Below, piece by piece: positions 41,679-49,789 of a DNA stretch of 49,789 bases. The DNA comes from Selenomonadaceae bacterium. GTDB taxonomy: Bacteria; Bacillota; Negativicutes; Selenomonadales; Selenomonadaceae. Position 1 is the stretch's first letter, and each line of letters opens with the position of its first letter. A program made the position numbers and the translations under genes. Under the pieces are notes generated by a model that was not told the origin of the DNA, did no database searches, and saw only the letters and a list, made by a program, of their open reading frames with translations. The DNA lies in the NCBI GenBank assembly GCA_030523645.1, contig JAUNIB010000009.1, positions 42,079 to 91,867 on the forward strand. The letters are read 5' to 3'.

Positions 41679-43259
41679 ATGAAGAATTATAAAACACTCA
41701 GCAAGCAGCTCGCTTTGGCACTGGCTTTCTCTGCGGGAGTCATGGGATTTGCTCCGTCGTCCTATGCTGAGACGAAGGTGGCCAACGAGATAAAGGCTGC
41801 TGAAGCTGAGTCGGCCAGCACTGTTTACCTCACTCTGGATGAGGCGCTGGCCATGGCAGCAAAGAACAATCGGAACATTCATCTGGCTGAGTATGCCAAG
41901 GATCTGGCCAAGTGGCAGCGAGCAGAGCTCCGCCGTACTCACGGTATTACGGTTTCTGTTGAGGGAAAGGCCGGACGCATTGACGGAAATGCTTATAAGA
42001 CTCCACGAGCTATGGGCACAGCAAAGTATAAGCACGATTATTCCGGTACCGCTTCTGCGTCCTTCCCACTGTTTACCGGCGGCCAGCTGGAGAAATCCAT
42101 CAAGGCAGCGGATTACAGCTATGACGCCGCAACCCTTAGCCTTGAGGCTACGAAGCAGACTATCCGGCAGGTGACTACTGCCGCATACTATGGGGTACTC
42201 CACTGCTTCAATCTGGTAAAAGTAAACTCCGATTCGGTAGAAACGCTTCGGGAGCATCAGAAAAATGTAGATGCCGCTTATGCAGTAGGTACCGTGGCAA
42301 AGAATGATGTCCTGCGCAGTCAGGTTCAGCTGGCAGGTGCCGAGCAGGCGTTTACCAGCGCTCTGAACGATTATTATGTAGCTGTTTCCCGGCTTAACAA
42401 TATCATCGGTCTGCCCACGGAAAATGATACCCGTCCTACTGATGAAATGACCTACAAGGGATATGATCTTCAGCTTGATAAGTGTCTGGAGTACGCCATG
42501 AGCCACCGTCCGGACGGAATCGCTGCTCAGCGGAAGGCCAAGGCTGCCCGCTATGCTCTCTCGGCAGCCAAGGGTGCGGCTCTGCCTGAGGTCGCTTTAG
42601 TAGCCAGCCGTTCTGTCTCCGGTGAGCATATCAACCGCCGTGACCATGACAACGGAAACTCCTGGTTTGCCGGTGTGGCTGCCAGCTGGGATGTCTTTGA
42701 CAACGGCATAAATCAGGCCAAGGTTCATCAGGCCAAGGCTCAATATCAGCAGGCATTGGAGGCTGCCGAGCAGCAGGAGGAGAATATCCGCCTTGAGGTT
42801 CGTGAGGCATTTCTGGATATGCTGGCAGCGGAGAAGAATATTGTGACTGCCGGCAAGGCTGTCGAGCAGGCCAAGGAAGATTTCAAGATTGCCAGCCTCC
42901 GGTATGGCAGCGGCATCGGCACGCACATCGATGTGATGGATGCGGAGGATAATCTGAACAGGGCCCGCACCAATTATGCGGTGGCTCTCTACAGCTATAA
43001 TATCGGCAAGGCTGAACTTGACCGGGCTATGGGTATTGCTGTTGACCTGGATGTTAATGCCTACATTATGGATAAGCACGCAGTTCCTCTGAAGAATACC
43101 AAATATCGCAAGGCAAAGAAGCAGGAGGGCTACGAGAGCGCCGTGGGTGAAGTGCCTGATGGAGCAAGGGAGACCGGCGAGGTGCAGAGTGCTGTGCCGG
43201 TTTCCGGCCGTACCATCGGCTGGCCGGCTCCGGCCCCCAATGAAAATCCGCGGGGCTAA
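41679..43259 (+). CDS. TolC family outer membrane protein
   Basis: The 526-residue protein has a signal peptide ending near SSYAETK. It contains two OEP repeats: LTLDEALAMAAKNNRNIHLA to about residue 245, then LDKCLEYAMSHRPDGIAAQR to about residue 460, with the typical FSASVSWDVFDNGINQAK-like stretch (here VAASWDVFDNGINQAKVHQA) and SLRYGSGIGTHIDVMDAEDN. It should form a trimeric outer-membrane channel. The C-terminal 60 residues are Pro/Lys-rich and variable. AGGAGG is ten bases before this ATG, with a GTG directly before it as alternative. Its place inside the mla-tamB cluster points to envelope maintenance, but a partner pump is not visible. Confidence 0.9.
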   Translation: MKNYKTLSKQLALALAFSAGVMGFAPSSYAETKVANEIKAAEAESASTVYLTLDEALAMAAKNNRNIHLAEYAKDLAKWQRAELRRTHGITVSVEGKAGRIDGNAYKTPRAMGTAKYKHDYSGTASASFPLFTGGQLEKSIKAADYSYDAATLSLEATKQTIRQVTTAAYYGVLHCFNLVKVNSDSVETLREHQKNVDAAYAVGTVAKNDVLRSQVQLAGAEQAFTSALNDYYVAVSRLNNIIGLPTENDTRPTDEMTYKGYDLQLDKCLEYAMSHRPDGIAAQRKAKAARYALSAAKGAALPEVALVASRSVSGEHINRRDHDNGNSWFAGVAASWDVFDNGINQAKVHQAKAQYQQALEAAEQQEENIRLEVREAFLDMLAAEKNIVTAGKAVEQAKEDFKIASLRYGSGIGTHIDVMDAEDNLNRARTNYAVALYSYNIGKAELDRAMGIAVDLDVNAYIMDKHAVPLKNTKYRKAKKQEGYESAVGEVPDGARETGEVQSAVPVSGRTIGWPAPAPNENPRG

Positions 43260-43281
43260 TCTGGATAAAGAAGTGGTGTAG

Positions 43282-46200
43282 ATGACGAAGTTTCAGGAAT
43301 ACTGGGAAAAAATCCTTGAGAATCCGAAGAGACTCGCCGCTCTTGGTGCAGGAGGGGTTCTGTTTTTCTGTGCAGTCATCTGGTACATCATCGTCAGTGA
43401 AGCCTTTATCGTAGGGATGGCTGACTATATTGGCAGAGAGGCGGGCTCTGCCTTGAAGACAAATGTAACAATCGGACGGGTGGAGGTAGCTTCTTTCCGC
43501 AGTGTTACCATAAAGGATATTGTCGTTTTTGATAAGAACGATGAGAAAATGGCAGAGGCCGAGGCCGCAGATGTGCGCTTCAGCCTCTTTGCTTTACTCA
43601 GAGAGCCGGTTGCCGGCATCAGCGAGGTGGAGATAAGCCGCCTGCGGGGGAATATCAGCCAGCGGAAGGACGGCAGCTGGAACTACGAGGATCTCATAAG
43701 CGAGGAAAAGTCCGAGAATAAGTTTGCGGGAAAAATCATTCTGAAAGAAGGCTCGGCTGCACTGTCGCTCAACGATGGGAGACAGGCAGTAATAGAGCAG
43801 ATAAAGGGAAAACTTGATTTCGGCGGAAATCCGAAGCTGAAGCCGGAGTTTACTGCGGTCATCCGGGGGGCGTCTGTGGCACTGTCCGGAGAGGTGGACA
43901 CTAAGACCGGCAAGGGGAGTCTGACGGCTGAGGTGGAAAATGCTGTTGCCAAAGATTTCCTTGACCTGCTGCCGGCGGGGAAGATGCCGAAGGAAGTAGT
44001 AATCAAGGACGGTGTGGCAGAGAAGGCTCAGGTTTCGATGGAACTGACCGGGGACGAGCCCCAGTTCGGGGTGAAGGCTCAGGTGAAGAATGCGGCCTTC
44101 CTGGCTTACGGTGCTGAAGCGGCCGGAGTCGGCGGCAGCATTGAGTACGACGGCCCACGGGAAAAGCTTCGGGCAGATATCGGCGGAAGCGTTGACGGCG
44201 AGCCGGTAAAGCTGAAGGGCGAGGTCTGTTTCCGGGATGGAATAATTACTGTCTCCGGGCTTGATGCTGAGCTGCTGGAGGGCAAGCTGAAGATGGCCGG
44301 TGAGCTTGGTCTCGATACTGAGAGCTATATGGGCCGCCTTTCTGCCGAAGGGATAGATTTGTCCCGACTGTTTGCTGTGCCCATGTTGGCGGAGCAGGCA
44401 GGAGAGCTTGGACTTGGAGGCAGACTGACCTGTGATGTTGGCTTTGACGGACGGGGCTTTGACAGCAGTGCGGTCGGCCGTCTGACGATTTACGGCAATA
44501 CGGAGCTGCTGTCTCCTTCCTACGGTGATATCGTCGGTGAGCGTCTGTCGGTTTCGTTCTTACGGAAGCCGTCGGAGCTTCGGCTGGACTACCTAAGTCT
44601 TCTGCTGGGCGAAAATTACGGCCGGGGAGAGCTTGGTATAGAGGGCAGTGTTTTTACTCCGTCAGACGAGCGTCGCTATGACCTGACTCTGCGGGCAACT
44701 CATTTTGACCTGGGACTCATCAATCAATTTAAGGAAAATCTCTTCATGTCCGGATATACGGATATTACCGCTTCCGTCCGGGGCAGTGAGTCCAATCCGC
44801 AGGTTGAGGCGGATATATCAGGAGTCAGGGGAAAGCTGCTGGGTGTTCCCTTTGACAGCTTCTCGGGCCTGCTGTCCGGTCGGATGTCCGACCTGCAGCT
44901 CAATGGATTCTCTTTGCAGCGTGACGGTAAGGAGCGCTGGATTGCCCAGGGCAGCATCGGTCTTGTAGGCGAGAAGAAGCTGAACTTCCGGGTAGATACC
45001 ATGAATGAGCGCATCGAGAATCTTGTTCCGGTGCTGTCGCCGGACGGGCCGCTGCCTGTTACCGGCGAATTCGATAATGTAATCACCGTTGCCGGTACGC
45101 TGGATAAACCGGAGGTTACCGGCTACCTGCATCTGTATCGCGGCTCTTACAACGGGTACCTCCTGAACGGTATCGACGGTGACTACACATTCCGCGGCGA
45201 TACCGTCACCCTGTATGATGTGCATGCGTTCTCCCCGCTGGTGGACATGGATTTGAACGGTACCGTAAATCTGCGGAAGGAGCTGGATATAAAAGCGGCA
45301 GTCCATGATATTGACATGGCCCGCTTTGACCACATGCTTCCCTATCCGGTAAGAGGACACGGAAGGTTTGCCGGAGCTGTTACCGGTACTGTTGACAAGC
45401 CGGTCTTTGACGGAGAACTTGTTGCCGAAAAACTGAATCTGAACGGTGCGATTGTAGAAAAATTCTGGGGAAATGTTCGTCTTGCCGACGGTGTCATTAA
45501 CCTGCGTCCCTGCGGATTCACTCAGAATGGCGGCGACTATGAGGCAGATTTCACGCTGAATACAAGAACGCGGAAGATTGACGGCAATCTCAATGTGAAA
45601 AATGCCGATCTGGCCGGTCTTCTGGCCATGGCTGACGCAAAGACGGAACGGGTAAACGGATGCCTCGACGGCAATATAAGGCTGGGAGGCAGTCTGGACA
45701 ATCCGGCGGTTTCCATAAACGGTACTCTGCTGAAGGGCGATATCAAGGGTCAGCCCCTCAGTGATATGTATCTGGAGGCAAATCTGCTGAACCGTGTTGT
45801 CACGCTGAAGCGGTTCTCCGGTGTTCAGAGCGGAGGCACATTCTACGGTGCCGGTACGATTGACCTTGACGGGGCAATAGACATAAAGCTGACGGCTAAT
45901 GGTATCGACGCTGGAATCATTCCCCATCTGGTTGATTCCACAGTGACAATGCGAGGCGTCATTGACATCAACGCTACAGTGGGGGGTACGCTTGCTGCAC
46001 CTACGGCAAGGATGACTGTGAATGTTGCCGGCGGCGGCATGGGAGCTTCCAGCTTTGACAGTATGTCGGCGGAGGCGTTCTATGCCGACGGAGTTATTCA
46101 GGTGATTCAGGCTGTTGCTGAGAAGCAGGAGCGGGGCAAGACCTACCGAATTCTTGGAGAGGGCAGAGTTCCGCTGGAAGCTCTGGGCATGAGAGCTCCG

Positions 46201-47490
46201 GGTGATGGGGAAGCCAAACAGATGGATTTGCGGCTGACTTTGAAGGATGCCGACTTGTCTCTTTTGCCGATTTTGTCCAAAGAAATCGATTGGGCTATGG
46301 GTCCTGCCGACGGTGCAATCCATCTGAGCGGCACGATTGAGGCTCCGCTGTTCTACGGCCGGATTGCGGTGAAGGACGGTGCTTTGAAGCCGAAGCTGTT
46401 ATTTACGCCCTTCACGGATATTAACGGTGAAATAATCTTTAACGGCGACAGCATGAAGCTGCAGGATTTGTCGGCAAAGCTTGGCAAGGGAAAAATGTCT
46501 CTGGCCGGTGCCCTGAGAATCGAGGGACGGAAGCCGGTGGACTATGACCTGACCTTTAACGCCGATAAGCTGGAAGTAGAGTGCCCCTTCTATAAGGGCC
46601 CGTTCAGTGCTTCCGTTATCATAAGCCCCGATATGTTCATGGGAAGGGAAATGCCGCTGGTGAGCGGCTGGCTTGATTTCCGTGATGTCCAGCTGGGAGT
46701 GCCGCCTCTCTCTGATGAGGAGACGGAGCTGCCTGATATGATGATGGATGTGGATATTAAGGTCGGTCCGCGGGTGCGGCTGTACAGCTCCCAGCTTTTC
46801 GATATGAATTTGGAGGGCAAAATTCATCTGGGCGGCACGACCCGTTACCCGGTTAACAATGGAAAGATTGACGTTAAGAAGGGTAAATTCTATTATCTGC
46901 AGAATCGCTTTAGCATCTACGAGGGTGAAGTGCGGTTTAATCAGCAGGGTGAATATACTCCCTTTGTGGATCTCTTTGCATACACCCGTATCGGTCGGAC
47001 TAAGGTGTTCCTGTCGGCTAAGGGCTCCCTGGGTGCTGTTGATTTCCGTCTTACTTCCAGTCCGGAGATGAGCCAGACTGAGATAATGCAGCTCCTGACC
47101 TTCCGACGGGAGAAGGGCGAGAAAGGTGACAATAAGGAGCTGGCCTATTCAATATTGGATATGGGACTGCACATGAGCTTCCTTGGTCAGCTGGAGGATA
47201 GCCTTAGGGAAATGCTTTTCCTTGATGAGTTTACGATCTCCAGCCGTGATTACTCCATGGGGCAGGAGAAGCAGAGAAGTGAAGACGAAAAACAGAAAAA
47301 CGAGTATAATATTCAGATAGGCAAGTATATCAGCAGTAAAGTTATGCTGAAATATACAGCCGGTGTGGGAAATAACATAAGTCGTGTGGGTGTCAGATAC
47401 GACTTTGACGACCGCCTCAGCATGGCGCTGGAGCAGGATATCAATAAGAAGGACACCCGCGTTGGTATGGAGCTGAGACTGAAATTCTGA
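43282..47490 (+). CDS. tamB: TamB-like translocation/assembly (AsmA-like) protein
   Basis: The 1402-residue protein has one N-terminal membrane helix (about 20-40) then a very long beta-rich region of repeated AsmA/TamB-like segments (ISEVEISRLRGNISQRKDGS, then many LxGxLxL repeats) and a C-terminal DUF490/TamB domain (FRLTSSPEMSQTEIMQLLTF; ending VGVRYDFDDRLSMAL and GMELRLKF). TamB-type proteins form a hydrophobic groove across the periplasm and are linked to phospholipid transport to the outer membrane. No TamA/BamA gene is in the window. It starts 22 bases after tolC with a weak ribosome binding site. Confidence 0.92.
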   Translation: MTKFQEYWEKILENPKRLAALGAGGVLFFCAVIWYIIVSEAFIVGMADYIGREAGSALKTNVTIGRVEVASFRSVTIKDIVVFDKNDEKMAEAEAADVRFSLFALLREPVAGISEVEISRLRGNISQRKDGSWNYEDLISEEKSENKFAGKIILKEGSAALSLNDGRQAVIEQIKGKLDFGGNPKLKPEFTAVIRGASVALSGEVDTKTGKGSLTAEVENAVAKDFLDLLPAGKMPKEVVIKDGVAEKAQVSMELTGDEPQFGVKAQVKNAAFLAYGAEAAGVGGSIEYDGPREKLRADIGGSVDGEPVKLKGEVCFRDGIITVSGLDAELLEGKLKMAGELGLDTESYMGRLSAEGIDLSRLFAVPMLAEQAGELGLGGRLTCDVGFDGRGFDSSAVGRLTIYGNTELLSPSYGDIVGERLSVSFLRKPSELRLDYLSLLLGENYGRGELGIEGSVFTPSDERRYDLTLRATHFDLGLINQFKENLFMSGYTDITASVRGSESNPQVEADISGVRGKLLGVPFDSFSGLLSGRMSDLQLNGFSLQRDGKERWIAQGSIGLVGEKKLNFRVDTMNERIENLVPVLSPDGPLPVTGEFDNVITVAGTLDKPEVTGYLHLYRGSYNGYLLNGIDGDYTFRGDTVTLYDVHAFSPLVDMDLNGTVNLRKELDIKAAVHDIDMARFDHMLPYPVRGHGRFAGAVTGTVDKPVFDGELVAEKLNLNGAIVEKFWGNVRLADGVINLRPCGFTQNGGDYEADFTLNTRTRKIDGNLNVKNADLAGLLAMADAKTERVNGCLDGNIRLGGSLDNPAVSINGTLLKGDIKGQPLSDMYLEANLLNRVVTLKRFSGVQSGGTFYGAGTIDLDGAIDIKLTANGIDAGIIPHLVDSTVTMRGVIDINATVGGTLAAPTARMTVNVAGGGMGASSFDSMSAEAFYADGVIQVIQAVAEKQERGKTYRILGEGRVPLEALGMRAPGDGEAKQMDLRLTLKDADLSLLPILSKEIDWAMGPADGAIHLSGTIEAPLFYGRIAVKDGALKPKLLFTPFTDINGEIIFNGDSMKLQDLSAKLGKGKMSLAGALRIEGRKPVDYDLTFNADKLEVECPFYKGPFSASVIISPDMFMGREMPLVSGWLDFRDVQLGVPPLSDEETELPDMMMDVDIKVGPRVRLYSSQLFDMNLEGKIHLGGTTRYPVNNGKIDVKKGKFYYLQNRFSIYEGEVRFNQQGEYTPFVDLFAYTRIGRTKVFLSAKGSLGAVDFRLTSSPEMSQTEIMQLLTFRREKGEKGDNKELAYSILDMGLHMSFLGQLEDSLREMLFLDEFTISSRDYSMGQEKQRSEDEKQKNEYNIQIGKYISSKVMLKYTAGVGNNISRVGVRYDFDDRLSMALEQDINKKDTRVGMELRLKF

Positions 47491-47530
47491 CGATAACGGC
47501 GGCAGATTATTAAGAAAGGAGTTGATGAGG

Positions 47531-48160
47531 ATGGAATGGCAGGACTATCTGGCCGAGCTGAAGCGAATAAGCCCCCTGTCTCCCCAGCGGGAGAGGGAGC
47601 TGTGGATTGCTTACAAGGAGCAGGGAGACAGGGCTGCCCGCAGCCTCCTCATTCGCTCCTATCAGCCGCTGGTATTCCGCTGCGCCAGACCCTTTGCCTC
47701 CATGGATGGGGTAATGGATGTGGTTCAGGAGGGTACGGTAGGGCTCATTGAGGCCGCAGAAAGCTACGACCATTGCCGAGGTGTTGCCTTCAGTCTGTTT
47801 GCCGTTCATCGGATTCGAGGCCGGATGATGGACTGGCTGGCAGCAGAGGCGAAGCGTGGAGAACTGCTAACGGATTTCCTGGCAGATGACGGAGATTTGC
47901 GAGGCTGGGAAGCTATTCCCGATGTGGGTGAAGGTATACCGGAGCAGCTGGAAAAGGCAGAGCTGCACAGTCGGCTGCAGACAGCGGTGAACAGATTGCC
48001 GGAGAAGGAACGGCGGGTAATCAGCTCCCTTTATCTGGAGGAGGAAACTGCCGGCGAGGTTGCCGAGACGATGGCAATGTCCGTGGGCAGCATCTACCGC
48101 CTGCAGAAGAAGGGGATACAGCGAATACGGGGAATGCTGTCCCGTTTCATGGCGAAGTAA
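47531..48160 (+). CDS. Sigma-70 family RNA polymerase sigma factor (FliA/WhiG-like)
   Basis: The 209-residue protein has region 2 at about 35-105 (LLIRSYQPLVFRCARPF, VMDVVQEGTVGLIEAAESYD, HRIRGRMMDWL) and region 4 at about 150-205 (LPEKERRVISSLYLEEETAG, then SVGSIYRLQKKGIQRIR). Region 1 is absent and the linker is short. The RIRGRMMDWL motif recalls FliA/WhiG/SigF-type factors, but no flagellar or spore gene is nearby. AAAGGAG is nine bases before the chosen ATG; 47525 is an alternative. It follows tamB by 40 bases and precedes a membrane protein gene, so envelope control is plausible. Confidence 0.88.
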   Translation: MEWQDYLAELKRISPLSPQRERELWIAYKEQGDRAARSLLIRSYQPLVFRCARPFASMDGVMDVVQEGTVGLIEAAESYDHCRGVAFSLFAVHRIRGRMMDWLAAEAKRGELLTDFLADDGDLRGWEAIPDVGEGIPEQLEKAELHSRLQTAVNRLPEKERRVISSLYLEEETAGEVAETMAMSVGSIYRLQKKGIQRIRGMLSRFMAK

Positions 48161-48191
48161 TCTGAAATAGTTTAAGGAGAGGAGGGACAAC

Positions 48192-48821
48192 ATGGCAGAG
48201 GACACACAGCGGGACAAGGTGAAGAATCATCTTGAGGCCGCCAGAGACTGGCTTGGTTCGGCCTCCGGTGCATTGGATAAAAAAGAGGATGTAAAAAGCG
48301 AATTGGACCTGATGCTGGCAGAGGCGGAGCTGACCAGAGCCCGGGAAATGAAAAATTCCGGGCCGGACGGCGGCAGTCTGCACAGCAGCTCGCGGCTGAT
48401 TCGCCGGGTACTGCAGGTTGCCCCTCTGCTGGCGGCACTGGCGGTAGCGGCGGTGTGGCTGAAATTTACTGCTGTGACGGTGCCTGTGAAACCGACGCCT
48501 CCTACTCCGCCTACGGTAGCAAGGCCCACCGTTCCTCAGGCGGCAAATCCTAAAGAAGATAAGCCGGAAGCCGCTGCACCCGGCAGCGGAGCCGCGACCG
48601 GAGCTGTGCCGGAGAAGACGGCTCCCAATGACGGAGAGCGAAATTCGGAAGGCATAGAAGCTCCTGTGCCGGGAAAAGTCACCGGCGGTAAGCAGCCGCA
48701 GGATGAAACTGAAGATAAATCAGCCGGTCAGAGCGGAACGGGTTATTCCGGGGCGGTGCCGGATGCTTCGACGCAGCAGATGATGCTGGATGCCGCCAAA
48801 ATACTGCGGCAGACGAAGTAA
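48192..48821 (+). CDS. Single-pass membrane protein with Pro/Gly-rich C-terminus, unknown function
   Basis: I do not recognise a family. The 209-residue product has a charged helical N-terminus (about 1-70; KNHLEAARDWLGSASGALDK, then SELDLMLAEAELTRAREM), one membrane segment at about 74-90 (VLQVAPLLAALAVAAVWL) and a low-complexity Pro/Ala/Gly/Glu-rich region beyond it. This order (cytoplasmic helix, one helix through the membrane, extracytoplasmic tail) fits an anti-sigma factor or an adaptor. It lies 31 bases after the sigma gene with AGGAGAGGAGGG before the ATG, which makes that idea reasonable but unproven. Confidence 0.75.
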   Translation: MAEDTQRDKVKNHLEAARDWLGSASGALDKKEDVKSELDLMLAEAELTRAREMKNSGPDGGSLHSSSRLIRRVLQVAPLLAALAVAAVWLKFTAVTVPVKPTPPTPPTVARPTVPQAANPKEDKPEAAAPGSGAATGAVPEKTAPNDGERNSEGIEAPVPGKVTGGKQPQDETEDKSAGQSGTGYSGAVPDASTQQMMLDAAKILRQTK

Positions 48822-48922
48822 TCGGAGGCTGCCGGAGAAGAAAATAAAAAGACCTTTGTTGCAGGAGTAACGACGATAGACGGCGAATATATACACGATT
48901 ATTTTGTATAGGTGACGCATAA

Positions 48923-49789
48923 ATGGAATTTTTCCTTATCACCTGCGCTGTGATGGCAGTAGTCATTCTGGTGGTTCACAGAGTGACGGACTATCTGGGA
49001 TTCGGGCTGAAGTGGCGGCCGCTGGCACTTTGTGCCGTGATGGCGGTCATCGCAAATGTTATTGCCCTGATGGTTTCGTCTTACATTACCTTTGACTATG
49101 TGGCATTGATATTTATCCTGATTATTGCCTCAGCTGCGCTGATGACTTACTATAATGAATACCTGCTGAAGCACGATCCGGAGTGGGAACCGGCGGAATC
49201 AGCCTTAGAGACGGTAGAAGCAAAGCTGCACTCTGCAGCAGCTGATGGGACAGCGGAAAGGGTTCTGCCTGAGGAACGGGTAGAACTGTTTGCGGCAGAG
49301 TTGCCGGAGGAACCGGTGGTGCAGCCGGAGATTATCGCTCCTGCGCCGCTGCCGACAGAGCTTGAGGCACCGGATTTGACACCGGTGGCGGCTCCTATCC
49401 CGGAGCCTGTTGTGCAGGTGCCGCCGGTACCTGAGCCGATAATATTGAAGCCTGAGCCGGAGGTCATTCCTGAACCTGAATCGGAGAATATTCCGGAAAC
49501 TGAGCCAGAGATTGTTTTGTCCTCCGAACCGGAGATTATTCCCGAGTCCGAGCAGGAATTTGTTCCTGAGCTCGGACCGGAGGTTATTCCTGAGCAAGAG
49601 CCGGAAGCTGTTCCGGGGTCTGAATCTGAAGTTGTTCAGGAACCAGAATCGGAGATTGTTCCAGAACCTGAGCCTGAGGTTATTACGGAACCCGAATCGG
49701 AATTTGTTCCTGAGCTCGGACCGGAGGTTATTCCTGAGCAAGAGCCGGAAATTATACCGGAGCCTGAACCGGAAGTTGTTCCGGAAGCC
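48923..49789 (+). CDS. Glu/Pro-repeat membrane protein, cut by window end
   Basis: An open frame from ATG 48923 runs 289 codons to the window edge without a stop. It starts MEFFLITCAVMAVVILVVHR and has three hydrophobic segments (about 2-19, 33-53 and 57-77). Then comes a Glu/Pro/Val-rich tail made of roughly eight-residue units such as PEPESEIV. A 51-base sequence is repeated exactly at 49556-49606 and 49700-49750, 144 bases apart (48 residues). The tail is acidic and extended, and could span periplasm or bind basic partners. The function is unknown. It continues the sigma/Pro-rich gene group, 101 bases after the previous stop. Confidence 0.8.
   Translation, partial: MEFFLITCAVMAVVILVVHRVTDYLGFGLKWRPLALCAVMAVIANVIALMVSSYITFDYVALIFILIIASAALMTYYNEYLLKHDPEWEPAESALETVEAKLHSAAADGTAERVLPEERVELFAAELPEEPVVQPEIIAPAPLPTELEAPDLTPVAAPIPEPVVQVPPVPEPIILKPEPEVIPEPESENIPETEPEIVLSSEPEIIPESEQEFVPELGPEVIPEQEPEAVPGSESEVVQEPESEIVPEPEPEVITEPESEFVPELGPEVIPEQEPEIIPEPEPEVVPEA
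49556..49750 (+). repeat. Exact 51-bp coding repeat, 144-bp period
   Basis: GAATTTGTTCCTGAGCTCGG and the 31 bases after it occur identically from 49556 and from 49700. They encode the same 17 residues (EFVPELGPEVIPEQEPE). The intervening units are related but diverged, which suggests recent duplication of a 48-residue block. Confidence 0.9.

Noticed and set aside
44818..46323. A 501-codon minus-strand frame
   Set aside because: It lies opposite tamB, whose repeat-rich coding frame explains it.

Overview
The window reads as chromosome of a diderm Firmicute, most likely a Negativicute (Selenomonadales/Veillonellales/Acidaminococcales; genus not resolved). Firmicute-type markers are a DegS-like kinase, a DegU-like regulator, the speA-like/tmk/rnmV/rsmA order, a TSCPD protein and a DUF951 protein. 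Outer-membrane markers are MlaE-MlaF-MlaD, a TolC-family protein and TamB. The DNA is GC-rich in genes, with hairpin-rich spacers. No rRNA, tRNA, CRISPR array, transposase, integrase or phage gene was seen.

Layout. (1) 1-13.7 kb is a loose, mostly minus-strand region of single genes (DUF951, nitrilase-family hydrolase, CYTH protein, unknown protein, CstA, ABC-F, LCP protein, MATE-like protein, free-standing condensation domain, radical SAM/SPASM protein). Its spacers carry nearly all of the dispersed repeats. Two families are visible: a bipartite hairpin repeat of about 50 bp (at least nine copies) and a ~140 bp element with long complementary ends (four copies and one fragment) whose stems differ between copies but stay paired. 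(2) 13.9-24 kb is signalling on the plus strand: DegS-like kinase, a cobalamin-dependent methionine synthase activation-domain protein, a degenerate GGDEF-EAL protein, a BMP/PnrA-like periplasmic binding protein, an AEC permease, and a double-SBP3 GGDEF-EAL sensor. (3) 24-30.8 kb is a tight housekeeping operon: Orn/Lys/Arg decarboxylase, tmk, rnmV, rsmA, TSCPD protein, PHP phosphatase, YdcF-like protein and MATE transporter. (4) 30.9-35.4 kb holds sugar-phosphate genes (phosphomannomutase/phosphoglucomutase, galU, pgi) followed by the DegU-like regulator. (5) 35.6-38.6 kb is a TRAP transporter (dctP-dctQ-dctM) with its own promoter, operator-like palindromes, an intercistronic hairpin and a terminator. 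(6) 38.8-49.8 kb is an envelope cluster: mlaE, mlaF, mlaD with a barrel-like C-terminus, tolC, tamB, a FliA/WhiG-like sigma factor, a single-pass Pro-rich protein and a Glu/Pro-repeat membrane protein cut by the window end.

The most unusual items are the ~140 bp covarying element, the radical SAM/condensation/MATE neighbourhood, the paired degenerate and intact c-di-GMP proteins with periplasmic binding domains, and the Mla-TolC-TamB-sigma cluster. The MlaD barrel fusion is, to my knowledge, already reported in Veillonella; the repeat family is the best candidate here for something undescribed.
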